Origin: Streptomyces sp. NBC_01116
GTDB lineage: Bacteria > Actinomycetota > Actinomycetes > Streptomycetales > Streptomycetaceae
Length of the DNA: 64,000 nt
Direction: 5' to 3'
NCBI RefSeq assembly: GCF_041435495.1
Contig: NZ_CP108644.1
Span: 8,231,501 to 8,295,500 of the forward strand
The notes below the pieces were generated by a model. The model made no database searches. It was given only the letters and a program-made list of their open reading frames with translations, and was not told the origin of the DNA. The position numbers and the translations under genes are program-made. Positions 25,557 to 33,319 of this stretch are shown here, one piece after another (within the stretch, counting starts at the first letter, position 1; each line of letters starts with the position of its first letter).

Positions 25557-26540
25557 TCAGTTCCGGGGATCGGCCACGAAGCCGGCGTCGAACATGCGCA
25601 GCCAGTTGCCGCCGGCGATCCGCTCGACCTCGCTCTCGCTGAACCCGCGCTTGCGCAGGTGCTCCAGGACGATGGCGTAGCCACTGCCCGCGGCGAACCA
25701 TTCGGGGAACTCGACCGGTCCGGAGATGGGGACCATCGGCTTGCGGCTCCAGCGCCCCTGCCGCCACCAGTGGAGTTCTTCGTCGCCCTGGCCGGCGTAG
25801 TAGTCGGATCCGAGCCCGACGTGGTCGACGCCGATGAGGTCGACCGTGTAGGCGACCATGTCGCAGAATTCGTCGATGGTGCAGCCGACACCGTTGGGAG
25901 CGATGCGCGGGTACATGCTCAGGCCCACGACGCCGCCGGATTCTGCTGCCTTCTTGAGGACGGTGTCGGATTTGTTGCGGAAGGCCAGCTCGACGTTCTC
26001 GCCCACGAAGGCCCGGGGGTTGGCGTGGGTGATCGCCACGGGCCGTTCGGACGCCTCCAGGGTTTCGAGGGAGGTGCGCTCGTTGCAGTGGGAGACGTCG
26101 ATGAGCATGCCCACCCGGTTCATCTCCCGGACCAGATTGATTCCGTAGGTGCGGGAGAGGCCGGCGTCGTCGCTCTCCCAGCAGCCCGCGCCCGCGGAAT
26201 TCTGCGTGTTGTAGGTGAGTTGGCAGATCCGCACTCCGGCCTGGTGGAAGGCTCCGACCAGGTCGAGGTCGTCCTCGAAGGGGCTGCTGTTCTGGAACCC
26301 GAGGATGACGGCGGTACGGCCGTCGTTCCCGGCCGTGCGGACGTCGTCGGCGGAACGGCCTTCCGTGAGGAGGTCGCTGTTCTCCGCGAGCAGCCGCTGC
26401 CAGCGGCCGACCTCGCGCATGGTCTCGGTGGAGTCCTCCCAGATGGCGACGGTGGCGTGGACGCCGGCTATGCCGGCGGCGTGCCACTCCTCGAAACGCT
26501 CGCGGGCGGGCTTGACGAACTGCAATGCGTCTACCAGCAC
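25557..26540 (-). CDS. Membrane dipeptidase family hydrolase (peptidase M19)
   Basis: This 327-residue amidohydrolase-fold protein has M19 features: the HATVAIW strand, GFQNSSPFEDD, QLTYNTQNSAG, a metal-ligand DVSHCN motif, ITHANPRAF and GVDHVGLGSDYY. M19 enzymes hydrolyse dipeptides, often with a D-residue at the C-terminal side, using two zinc ions. The canonical N-terminal HxD ligand pair is not obvious here, so metal binding may be altered. GTG at 26540 is preferred because GAGG lies 7 bases upstream; a TTG at 26558 is also in frame. Beside a racemase-family enzyme and a peptide importer it points to use of an unusual peptide-like compound. Confidence 0.87.
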   Translation of the reverse strand: MLVDALQFVKPARERFEEWHAAGIAGVHATVAIWEDSTETMREVGRWQRLLAENSDLLTEGRSADDVRTAGNDGRTAVILGFQNSSPFEDDLDLVGAFHQAGVRICQLTYNTQNSAGAGCWESDDAGLSRTYGINLVREMNRVGMLIDVSHCNERTSLETLEASERPVAITHANPRAFVGENVELAFRNKSDTVLKKAAESGGVVGLSMYPRIAPNGVGCTIDEFCDMVAYTVDLIGVDHVGLGSDYYAGQGDEELHWWRQGRWSRKPMVPISGPVEFPEWFAAGSGYAIVLEHLRKRGFSESEVERIAGGNWLRMFDAGFVADPRN

Positions 26541-26667
26541 GTGCTTTCCTCTTCGCAAGTGAGCCGGGTGGACCGGGCGAGCTGACGGCCCGGCCGTGCG
26601 ACTCGGTGTGGACGATGGGGTGCGGTGGGCGTGGCCACCGCCGTGCGGTGGTGCGTTCGGTCCGGTG

Positions 26668-27408
26668 TCAGACCTCGCGGCCGACGCGGCCGACGTGGCC
26701 GAGGCGGCCGAGCTGGGGGATCTCGTCGCGGAGGCCCAGGGTGCGCAGGGCGCTCCAGAGAGAGGCCTGATTGCTGGTCACCACCGGGCGGCCGGTGTCC
26801 ATTTCGAGGTAGGGCAGGATCTCGAAGGTCCGGTAGGTGCCGCAGGAGATCAGCAGCGCGTCGGCGTCGGGGGCGGCCTTGTGCAGCCTGCGACCGAGCC
26901 GGTAGGCGCTGTCCGCGTCATGGACGCTGGCCTCGTAGGGGTCGGTCATCTGGAGCCCCTCCATCACGGGCACCTCGAAGCCGACGGCGGTGAGGTACGC
27001 GCGCAGCGCCTCGTTGACCTCGTCGGTGTAGATGCTGCCGACGGCGACGGAGGTGGCGCCGACGGCGCGCAGGGCGTCGACGGTCGCCTGCATCATGGTG
27101 ATCGCCGGGATCCCGGTCTCGGCCTTGATCTCGTCCGTGACCTTCTCGTCCGTACCGGGGCCCGGGATGAAGGTGCCGGGCGCGCCGCACTGCACGATGA
27201 GGTCCACCTTCGCGGTGGCGAGCTGCCGGGAGGCTTCGAGCACCTGGCTCATCATCTCGCGCAGGCCCGCGGCGTCGACGCGGGGAACGATGGTCCGGGC
27301 GTCGGCGAAAGCCACTCCGGTGGGCGCGACCGAGCGCCATTCCTCCGCTCCCTCGATCGCGGTCGCCGGGCGGATCTGTCCGATTCGTGCACGCCAGCCG
27401 AGCATCAT
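26668..27408 (-). CDS. Aspartate/glutamate racemase - maleate isomerase superfamily enzyme
   Basis: This 246-residue protein begins MMLGWRARIGQIRPAT, as in maleate isomerase/arylmalonate decarboxylase relatives. Two cysteines in the family's catalytic contexts are present (VQCGAPG about residue 75, ISCGTYR about residue 188), so a two-base racemase or cis-trans isomerase mechanism is possible. The first ATG at 27408 has AGGAG 9 bases upstream. It is the first gene of the operon running to 16267. Which of racemase, maleate isomerase or decarboxylase it is cannot be decided from sequence alone. Confidence 0.85.
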   Translation of the reverse strand: MMLGWRARIGQIRPATAIEGAEEWRSVAPTGVAFADARTIVPRVDAAGLREMMSQVLEASRQLATAKVDLIVQCGAPGTFIPGPGTDEKVTDEIKAETGIPAITMMQATVDALRAVGATSVAVGSIYTDEVNEALRAYLTAVGFEVPVMEGLQMTDPYEASVHDADSAYRLGRRLHKAAPDADALLISCGTYRTFEILPYLEMDTGRPVVTSNQASLWSALRTLGLRDEIPQLGRLGHVGRVGREV

Positions 27409-27579
27409 GGGGCATTTCTCCTGAGATGAGCTGTAGATACGGAAGGGTGGGGTGTCGAGCGGGCTCGCAGTGGCTTGAAATGGTGCATGGATTCTTGCTG
27501 CGCGAACGTCGCCCGTACAGCGGCGAAGGTCCTGCTTCTCTCGGCGATCGGCCGAGGTCGGCGCTGCCATCGCGCAATC

Positions 27580-27611
27580 TGGGACAGTGGACCAGATCGT
27601 TTGGGACAATG
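27580..27611. promoter_or_regulatory. Direct repeat upstream of the catabolic operon
   Basis: Two copies of TGGGACARTG (27580-27589 and 27602-27611) are spaced 22 bases apart, about two helical turns, 170-200 bases upstream of the racemase start. They could be the site of the IclR regulator now separated from the operon by the IS nest. The link is inference. Confidence 0.35.
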
Positions 27612-27706
27612 TACCTACGCGTTTTGGTCAGGTCAATGGGTAGGTTTTTGGCTCGAAGAGGCGCTGCCGGACGTGCGGCGGCGGCACGGCGGCCCGCAGG
27701 GCCCTA

Positions 27707-28575
27707 AAGGTTGTTGCGGAACGTCTGGGATAGGGCATTCCTCTTGTATGGGTGGGGTGTTGCGGGCTGAGCCGTTGTGGGTGGAGACGTTCACCGGTCT
27801 GCGGATGGGCCGGTTCGAGAAGTTGGTGAAGGCAGTACGGGAGCGGGGAGGGAACGGTCCCGGTGGAGGGCGTCCGTGGTGCCTGCCGCTGGCGGAGCGG
27901 GTCCTCCTGGTGGCCGTCTACTACCGGGCCAACCTCACGATGCGCCAGCTTGCCCCGCTCTTCGGCTGTTCCCCGGCCACCGTCTGCCGGGTCATCCATC
28001 GCCTGCGGCCGCTTCTTGCGCTGGAGCCGGCGCCGCGGCCCGTCGCGGATGTCGAACGGTTGTGGATCGTGGACGGAACCCTGGTCCCGGTCCGCGACCG
28101 TACGGTCGCCGCGTCCTCCCGCAACTACCGGTTTTCGGCGAACGTGCAGGTCATCATCGACGCGGACAGCCGCCTGGTGATCGCCTCAGCCCGCCCCGTC
28201 CCCGGGAACAAGGCCTACGCCCACGCCTGGCGGGAGTCGGGCCTGCCCGCCATCGCGGCCGGGACAACGGTCATCGCGGACGGTGCCTACCTGGGAACCG
28301 GACTGATCGTCCCGTACCGCAGAAGAGCCGGACGCCCACTCCTGCGCGGCCAGGAGGAGGACAACGCCGAACACCGACGCGTCCGCGCCCGCGTCGAGCA
28401 CACCTTCGCCCGCACGAAGAACTGGGAGATCCTCCGCGACTGCCGCCAGAACGGAGACGGACTCCACCACGCCGTCCAAGCCGTCGCCACCATGCACAAC
28501 CTCGCCATGACAGACTGAACCAGCAGGTCAAACACCACGCCGACCTGTCCACACCCACCCTTCTGCAACAACCTT
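27707..28575 (+). mobile_element. IS-A copy 1, 869-bp IS5-family insertion sequence
   Basis: Terminal inverted repeats AAGGTTGTTGCGGAA and AAGGTTGTTGCAGAA (one mismatch) are each flanked by a TA dinucleotide (27705-27706 and 28576-28577), the expected target duplication for this group. It carries one transposase gene. An inverted copy of identical length lies at 30098-30966. Confidence 0.9.
27748..28518 (+). CDS. IS5-family transposase (IS-A copy 1)
   Basis: This 256-residue DDE transposase has an N-terminal helix-turn-helix (LFGCSPATVCRVIHRL, about 67-82) and catalytic-core residues in WIVDGTLVPV, VIADGAYLG and ARVEHTFAR (D, D, E), of the HARBI/DDE_Tnp_4 type. The frame is intact, so the element may be active. 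The ATG lies 41 bases inside the left end; no strong ribosome site precedes it, which is common for transposases. It differs from copy 2 by at least one residue (Ala versus Thr in the YYRxN motif, base 27928). Confidence 0.9.
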   Translation: MGGVLRAEPLWVETFTGLRMGRFEKLVKAVRERGGNGPGGGRPWCLPLAERVLLVAVYYRANLTMRQLAPLFGCSPATVCRVIHRLRPLLALEPAPRPVADVERLWIVDGTLVPVRDRTVAASSRNYRFSANVQVIIDADSRLVIASARPVPGNKAYAHAWRESGLPAIAAGTTVIADGAYLGTGLIVPYRRRAGRPLLRGQEEDNAEHRRVRARVEHTFARTKNWEILRDCRQNGDGLHHAVQAVATMHNLAMTD

Positions 28576-28710
28576 TAGGCCGTGTATCGAAAGTGGATCC
28601 TGGTGATCTGCTCGCCTTATGTCCGAGGTAATCGTCTCTGCGTGCCCATGCTGGCAGGGTTGGTGATCCGTCCGCGTCGGAGGACGCGGACCAGGACGGA
28701 GAGGTCAGTC

Positions 28711-29154
28711 ATGTCCATAGCCACACCGGCCAACACGCGCACCGTGGTTGAGGAGTTGTTGCGCAGAATTGGCGAGGGCAACCCCGAGCGCATCGCCGAG
28801 ATGTATGCCGAGCAGGGTGACTGGAAGCTCGACTGGCCGGAGGCCGAGCACGGCCGTACTGCCACGCCGTGGATCCGCCACCGGTATACCCGGGCCGACG
28901 CGGCCGCCCACTATCGCGAGCTTGCCGAGCACCACGTGCCGGAACATGTGGCAACTGAGGTTGAGCGCATCCTTGTCGACGGAAGCGACGCGGTCGTGCT
29001 GGGCGAGATCCGTCAGACCGCCCGGCCCACCGGACGTGCCTACAAGGCGCGCTTCGCTCTGCATATCACCGTCGCAGACGGCCTTGTCACCCGGCACCAT
29101 GTCTACGAGGACAGCCTGGCCGTCGCCCAGGCATTCGAAGCGAAGGATCAGTGA
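28711..29154 (+). CDS. SnoaL-like / NTF2-fold protein, IS passenger
   Basis: This 147-residue protein has the NTF2/SnoaL alpha+beta barrel pattern: N-terminal helix VEELLRRIGEGNPERIAEMYAE, then GDWKLDWPE, a central AAHYRELAEHH helix, and strands ending in RFALHITVADGLVTRHHVYEDSLAVAQAF. Family members are small hydrolases, isomerases or polyketide cyclases that use a buried polar pocket. A GGAG/GAGG site lies about 8 bases upstream of the ATG. It lies entirely within the ends of IS-B and is convergent with the transposase gene, so it travels with the element. Its function for the element or host is unknown. Confidence 0.8.
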   Translation: MSIATPANTRTVVEELLRRIGEGNPERIAEMYAEQGDWKLDWPEAEHGRTATPWIRHRYTRADAAAHYRELAEHHVPEHVATEVERILVDGSDAVVLGEIRQTARPTGRAYKARFALHITVADGLVTRHHVYEDSLAVAQAFEAKDQ

Positions 29155-29184
29155 AAGACCACCGGCCATTCGCGAAGGCGCTGC

Positions 29185-30050
29185 TCACAGCCACTCGTTG
29201 ATGGTCGCGACGAGGACGGTTGCCTCGTAGCGGACCGCCAGTTTGTCGAAGCGCGTGGCGACAGCACGGTGCCTCTTGAGGCGGTTGATCCCCAACTCGA
29301 CCGCGTGAAGTCGGCGGGGTCGAAATGGGGCGGCCGGCCGCCACGAGAGCCAAGCTTCCGACGGTTGCGCGCCTGGTCGACCTTGTCAGGGATGGTGCAG
29401 CGGATCCCGCGCCGCCTCAGGTAGGCGCGGTTTCTGCGAGAGGCGTACGCCTTGTCGGCCCGCACCCGATCGGGACGGACGCGTGGTCGGCCCGGCCCGA
29501 TGCGCGGCACTCGGACCTTATCCAGCACCGGCTCGAACTGCGGCGAATCCCCGCGCTGCCCGGCCGTCACCACGATCGACATGGGCTTCTGGCCCTGTTC
29601 AACGGCCAGGTGCAGCTTGGTGGTGAATCCGCCGCGTGATCTTCCCAGCCCGTGATCACGGGGCTCGGCGAAAATGCCGCCCGGTGGTTCCTTCTGCAGG
29701 TCGCCCTGCTTGCGAGCCCCGGCTGCATGCTGATGGGCACGGCAGACAGTGGAGTCGACGCTCAGGTCCCACACGATCTCCCCTTTCGCGTTGGCCAGGG
29801 ACTGGAGCCGGGTGAGGATCCGCTGCCAGGTGCCGTTCCGCTGCCATCGGCGGAACAGGTCGTAGATCCGGCTCCACGGTCCGTACTCAACAGGGACATC
29901 GCGCCATGGAACTCCGGTCCGGACCCGGAACCGTATGCCGTCGATCAACTGCCGCCGAGGCCAGACCGGCGGCCGTCCCGACCTAATACCCCTCGGCAAC
30001 AACGGCTTCAGCGTTGCCCACTGCTCGTCCGTAAGATCTCTCCGTCCCAT
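29185..30050 (-). pseudogene. IS5-family transposase of IS-B, frameshifted
   Basis: The first about 255 codons read as an IS5-family transposase (MGRRDLTDEQWATLKPLLP, DLSVDSTVCRAHQHAAGARK, GRSRGGFTTKLHLAVE, DKAYASRRNRAYLRRRGI). After GGRPPHFDPADF the frame breaks. The expected ending (GINRLKRHRAVATRFDKLAVRYEATV, then a stop at 29185) is in another frame, consistent with a small deletion of about 10 bases near 29307. The frameshifted reading continues to 29148. The essential Glu region is therefore out of frame and the enzyme is probably inactive unless supplied in trans. Confidence 0.8.
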
Positions 30051-30097
30051 GAACCGTGATCATCACAACTCAAGATCCAGTTTCGATACACGGCCTA

Positions 30098-30966
30098 AAG
30101 GTTGTTGCAGAAGGGTGGGTGTGGACAGGTCGGCGTGGTGTTTGACCTGCTGGTTCAGTCTGTCATGGCGAGGTTGTGCATGGTGGCGACGGCTTGGACG
30201 GCGTGGTGGAGTCCGTCTCCGTTCTGGCGGCAGTCGCGGAGGATCTCCCAGTTCTTCGTGCGGGCGAAGGTGTGCTCGACGCGGGCGCGGACGCGTCGGT
30301 GTTCGGCGTTGTCCTCCTCCTGGCCGCGCAGGAGTGGGCGTCCGGCTCTTCTGCGGTACGGGACGATCAGTCCGGTTCCCAGGTAGGCACCGTCCGCGAT
30401 GACCGTTGTCCCGGCCGCGATGGCGGGCAGGCCCGACTCCCGCCAGGCGTGGGCGTAGGCCTTGTTCCCGGGGACGGGGCGGGCTGAGGCGATCACCAGG
30501 CGGCTGTCCGCGTCGATGATGACCTGCACGTTCGCCGAAAACCGGTAGTTGCGGGAGGACGCGGCGACCGTACGGTCGCGGACCGGGACCAGGGTTCCGT
30601 CCACGATCCACAACCGTTCGACATCCGCGACGGGCCGCGGCGCCGGCTCCAGCGCAAGAAGCGGCCGCAGGCGATGGATGACCCGGCAGACGGTGGCCGG
30701 GGAACAGCCGAAGAGCGGGGCAAGCTGGCGCATCGTGAGGTTGGTCCGGTAGTAGACGGCCACCAGGAGGACCCGCTCCGCCAGCGGCAGGCACCACGGA
30801 CGCCCTCCACCGGGACCGTTCCCTCCCCGCTCCCGTACTGCCTTCACCAACTTCTCGAACCGGCCCATCCGCAGACCGGTGAACGTCTCCACCCACAACG
30901 GCTCAGCCCGCAACACCCCACCCATACAAGAGGAATGCCCTATCCCAGACGTTCCGCAACAACCTT
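30098..30966 (-). mobile_element. IS-A copy 2, inverted
   Basis: This is the same 869-bp element as 27707-28575 in opposite orientation, with TA at 30096-30097 and 30967-30968. The two copies bracket IS-B, giving the geometry of a composite transposon. Confidence 0.9.
30155..30925 (-). CDS. IS5-family transposase (IS-A copy 2)
   Basis: This 256-residue DDE transposase is identical to copy 1 apart from one substitution that I could see (Thr in YYRTN, base 30745). The frame is intact. Near-identity of the two copies means recent transposition or gene conversion. An in-frame open region upstream of 30925 belongs to IS-C and is not part of this gene. Confidence 0.9.
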   Translation of the reverse strand: MGGVLRAEPLWVETFTGLRMGRFEKLVKAVRERGGNGPGGGRPWCLPLAERVLLVAVYYRTNLTMRQLAPLFGCSPATVCRVIHRLRPLLALEPAPRPVADVERLWIVDGTLVPVRDRTVAASSRNYRFSANVQVIIDADSRLVIASARPVPGNKAYAHAWRESGLPAIAAGTTVIADGAYLGTGLIVPYRRRAGRPLLRGQEEDNAEHRRVRARVEHTFARTKNWEILRDCRQNGDGLHHAVQAVATMHNLAMTD

Positions 30967-30987
30967 TAGGGCCTGTCTGACAAATGA

Positions 30988-31875
30988 TTACCCCGTGGAC
31001 TCGCGGAGCCAGAGGATCAAGGAAGCGAGGACAACTCCGGCACGGTAGCGGTCGCCGAGCTTGTCGAACCGGGTCGCGATCGCGCGGAACTGCTTGAGGC
31101 GGGCGAAGCATCGTTCGACGACGTTGCGGTCGCGGTAGGTGACCTTGTCGAAGGCCGGCGGCCGGCCGCCGAGGGCCCCGCGTCGGTGGCGGTTCGCCGC
31201 CTGGTCGCGGCGCTCGGGGATCGTGGCAGCGATGCCCCGGCGCCTCGGCAGATGGCGGATGGCCTGCTGGAATACGCCTTGTCACCCAGCACACGGTCCG
31301 GTGTCGTGCGCGGGCGGCCCGTGCCGAGGCGCGGGGTGCGGATGCCGTCGAGGACCTGGCCGAACGCCGTCGCGTCGTTGACGTTGCCGGGCGTGAGCAC
31401 AATCGACAGGGGCAGGCCCGGCCATCGACGGCGAGATGGACTTTGGTGGTCAGTCCGCCTCGGGAGCGGCCGAGGGCCTGGCGCGCCTGCGAGCGGCCCA
31501 GATCTTCCAGTTCGTCCCCGTTCACATCCCCTTTTTGCGGGCGCCGACTGCGTGCTGGTGGGCTCGGTTGATGGTGGAGTCGACGGAGACGGTCCATTCC
31601 ACCTGGCCCACCGCGTCATCGCGGACCTGAACGTGCTCCAGCAACCGTGCCCAGGTGCCGTCCGCCTCCCAGCGGGCGAACCGCTCATAGGCGGTCTGCC
31701 ACGGCCCGAACCGGTCGGGAAGATCCCGCCACGGAGCCCCGGTCCGCAGCCGCCACAGCACCCCGTTGACCACCTGCCGGTGATCACGCCACGGACGGCC
31801 CCGTCCGTCCACCTGAGGCAAAAGGGGCTCTATCCGCCTCCATGCCGCATCCGTCAACTCACCTCGACCTGCCAC
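30988..31875 (-). pseudogene. IS5-family transposase of IS-C, several frame breaks
   Basis: From a GTG at 31875 the frame reads GELTDAAWRRIEPLLP, VNGVLWRLRTGAPWRDLP and WTVSVDSTINRAHQHAVGARKKGM, then stops at 31522. Reading resumes in the -1 frame as DELEDLGRSQARQALGRSRGG at an A5G4 run (31528-31536 on the complement). Two further single-base losses, near 31420 and near 31245, are needed to reach DKAYSSR and then the terminal RFDKLGDRYRAGVVLASLILWLR, which stops at 30988. The first break may be a programmed frameshift; the other two look like decay. Confidence 0.8.
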
Positions 31876-31911
31876 AAGATCAATTATCAGACCGGCTATA
31901 GAGTCCTGCCC

Positions 31912-32541
31912 GTGGCGAATCATCAGGACGAGACCAGGACCGCCTACGACGGTGTCGTCGAGCTGTACGCATCGCTGTTCGCAAACCGGCTGGAAACACA
32001 GCCTTTCTCCCGGGCCATGATCGGCACCTTCGCCGAACTGGTGCGCGCGACGGGCAACCTGCGGACAGCGGACGTCGGGTGCGGGCCCGGACATCTGACA
32101 GCCATGCTGCACGAACTCGGCCTGGACGCCTTCGGACTAGACCTTGCCCCCGGCATGGTCGACCACGCCCGGCAGGCCCATCCGGCGCTGCGCTTCCAAG
32201 AGGCGCGGATGGAATCCCTGCCGATCGAGGACGCCGCGCTCGGCGGCGTACTGGCCCACTACTCAATGATTCACACCCCTCCGGGGGAACTACCGGAGCT
32301 GCTCGCCGAACAGGTACGCGTCCTGGCACCGGACGGTCTGCTCCTGGTCTCCTTCTTCGGGACCGACGGACACGAACCGGTCCGGTTCGACCACAAAGTG
32401 GCGCCCGCCTACAGCTGGCCGGTGAATCGCCTATCCGAACTGCTGGGCGATGCTGGGCTCGATCCCTTCGCCCGGCTGCTCCACGATCCAGCCTCTGATC
32501 GGGGCTTCCTCGACGCCCATCTACTGGCCCGCCGTTCGTAG
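31912..32541 (+). CDS. Class I SAM-dependent methyltransferase, IS passenger
   Basis: This 209-residue protein has a Methyltransf_11-type fold: motif I ADVGCGPGHLT (about residues 50-60), acidic motif II in FGLDLAPGMVDHAR, a motif III-like segment GGVLAHYSMIHTPPGEL, and LAPDGLLLVSFF. It transfers a methyl group from S-adenosylmethionine to an unknown small molecule. The GTG start lies 36 bases from the divergent transposase start, so one short region serves both. It lies inside the IS-C repeats and is intact although the transposase beside it is broken, which suggests selection or recent loss of the transposase. Confidence 0.85.
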   Translation: MANHQDETRTAYDGVVELYASLFANRLETQPFSRAMIGTFAELVRATGNLRTADVGCGPGHLTAMLHELGLDAFGLDLAPGMVDHARQAHPALRFQEARMESLPIEDAALGGVLAHYSMIHTPPGELPELLAEQVRVLAPDGLLLVSFFGTDGHEPVRFDHKVAPAYSWPVNRLSELLGDAGLDPFARLLHDPASDRGFLDAHLLARRS

Positions 32542-32632
32542 CCACCACCCAGTCCCCCCAGCCGATCGGCGCACCTCCGGATTGCCAGCTCAGCCGAATC
32601 TCGCTGATCAGATCGGAATTGTCAGACACCCC

Positions 32633-33166
32633 CTAGTGACCTGAGTCAGAGATTCGTTGGCAGTAGCTGGCGACCTTGTCGAGGATTTCGTCGGCGGTCT
32701 TGGTCCAGATGAAGGGCCGTGGGTGGTCGTTCCAGTCCGCGACCCAGGCCCGGATGTCGCGTTCCAGTGCTTGGACGGAACGATGGACGCCGCGTTTGAG
32801 CTTCTTCTGCGTGAGCTCGGCGAACCATCGTTCCACCAGGTTCAGCCAGGACGAACTGGTGGGTGTGAAGTGCAGGTGGAATCGGGGGTGGGACAGCAGC
32901 CACTTCTTGACCGCCGGTGTCTTGTGGGTCGCGTAGTTGTCGAGGATCAGGTGCACCTCGAGGCCGGCCGGCACTTCCTTGTCGACCTTGGCCAGGAACT
33001 TCTTGAACTCAGCTGCCCGATGGCGCCGGTGCAATGGGCCGATGACTTTGCCGGTCGCCACCTCCAGAGCCGCGAACAGGGTGGTGGTGCCGGCACGGAT
33101 GCAGTCGTGGCTCCGGCGTTCCGGGACGCCCGGCATCATCGGGAGCACGGGCTGGGACCGGTCCAG
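32633..33166 (-). pseudogene. IS630-family transposase, 5'-truncated
   Basis: The frame encodes the C-terminal half of an IS630-type transposase: LDRSQPVLPMMPGVPERR, TTTLFAALEVATGKV, the second catalytic Asp in LILDNYATHK, the Glu in WLNLVERWFAEL, and the usual ending QRISDSGH. The N-terminal DNA-binding part and first catalytic Asp are missing; homology stops at about 33166. The TAG stop (32633-32635) contains the TA where IS-C abuts, so IS-C sits exactly at its 3' end. Confidence 0.85.
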
Positions 33167-33262
33167 GGGCCGCCCCTCGGTCAGGCGAGCCCGACGCCCG
33201 GTATGCCGATTCGGCGCAGGGCTCGGCCGTCGGGCGGCCCCGTCGGCAGAGGTGGCGGTCCC

Positions 33263-33293
33263 GCCGACCGGGCCGGAGGCCCGGCCGGTCGGC
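33263..33293 (-). terminator. GC-rich hairpin after the IclR regulator
   Basis: Arms GCCGACCGG (33263-33271) and CCGGTCGGC (33285-33293) pair perfectly over 9 bp with further G/C pairing possible inside the loop. It lies 27 bases past the stop codon of the minus-strand regulator gene. Confidence 0.5.
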
Positions 33294-33319
33294 CGCGGAA
33301 AGGTATCAGGGGGTTCGGA

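Larger units (their letters stand above)
28578..30095. mobile_element. IS-B, 1518-bp IS5-family element with a SnoaL-like passenger gene
   Basis: The ends read GGCCGTGTATCGAAAGTGGATC on the left and the reverse complement of GGCCGTGTATCGAAACTGGATC on the right (one mismatch). TA dinucleotides separate it from IS-A on both sides. The transposase is on the minus strand and a non-transposase gene on the plus strand lies inside the repeats. Its length, about 600 bp above the usual IS5 size, is explained by the cargo. Confidence 0.8.
30969..32633. mobile_element. IS-C, 1665-bp IS5-family element with a methyltransferase passenger gene
   Basis: The left end GGGCCTGTCTGACAA and the reverse complement of the right end, GGGGGTGTCTGACAA, form inverted repeats. 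TA dinucleotides flank the element at 30967-30968 and 32634-32635. A degraded minus-strand transposase and a plus-strand methyltransferase gene, divergent from each other, lie between the ends. Confidence 0.78.

Noticed and set aside
30155..31597. A 480-codon fusion running from IS-C into the IS-A copy 2 transposase
   Set aside because: The first half is a shifted piece of the IS-C transposase; the frame merely stays open across the IS boundary.
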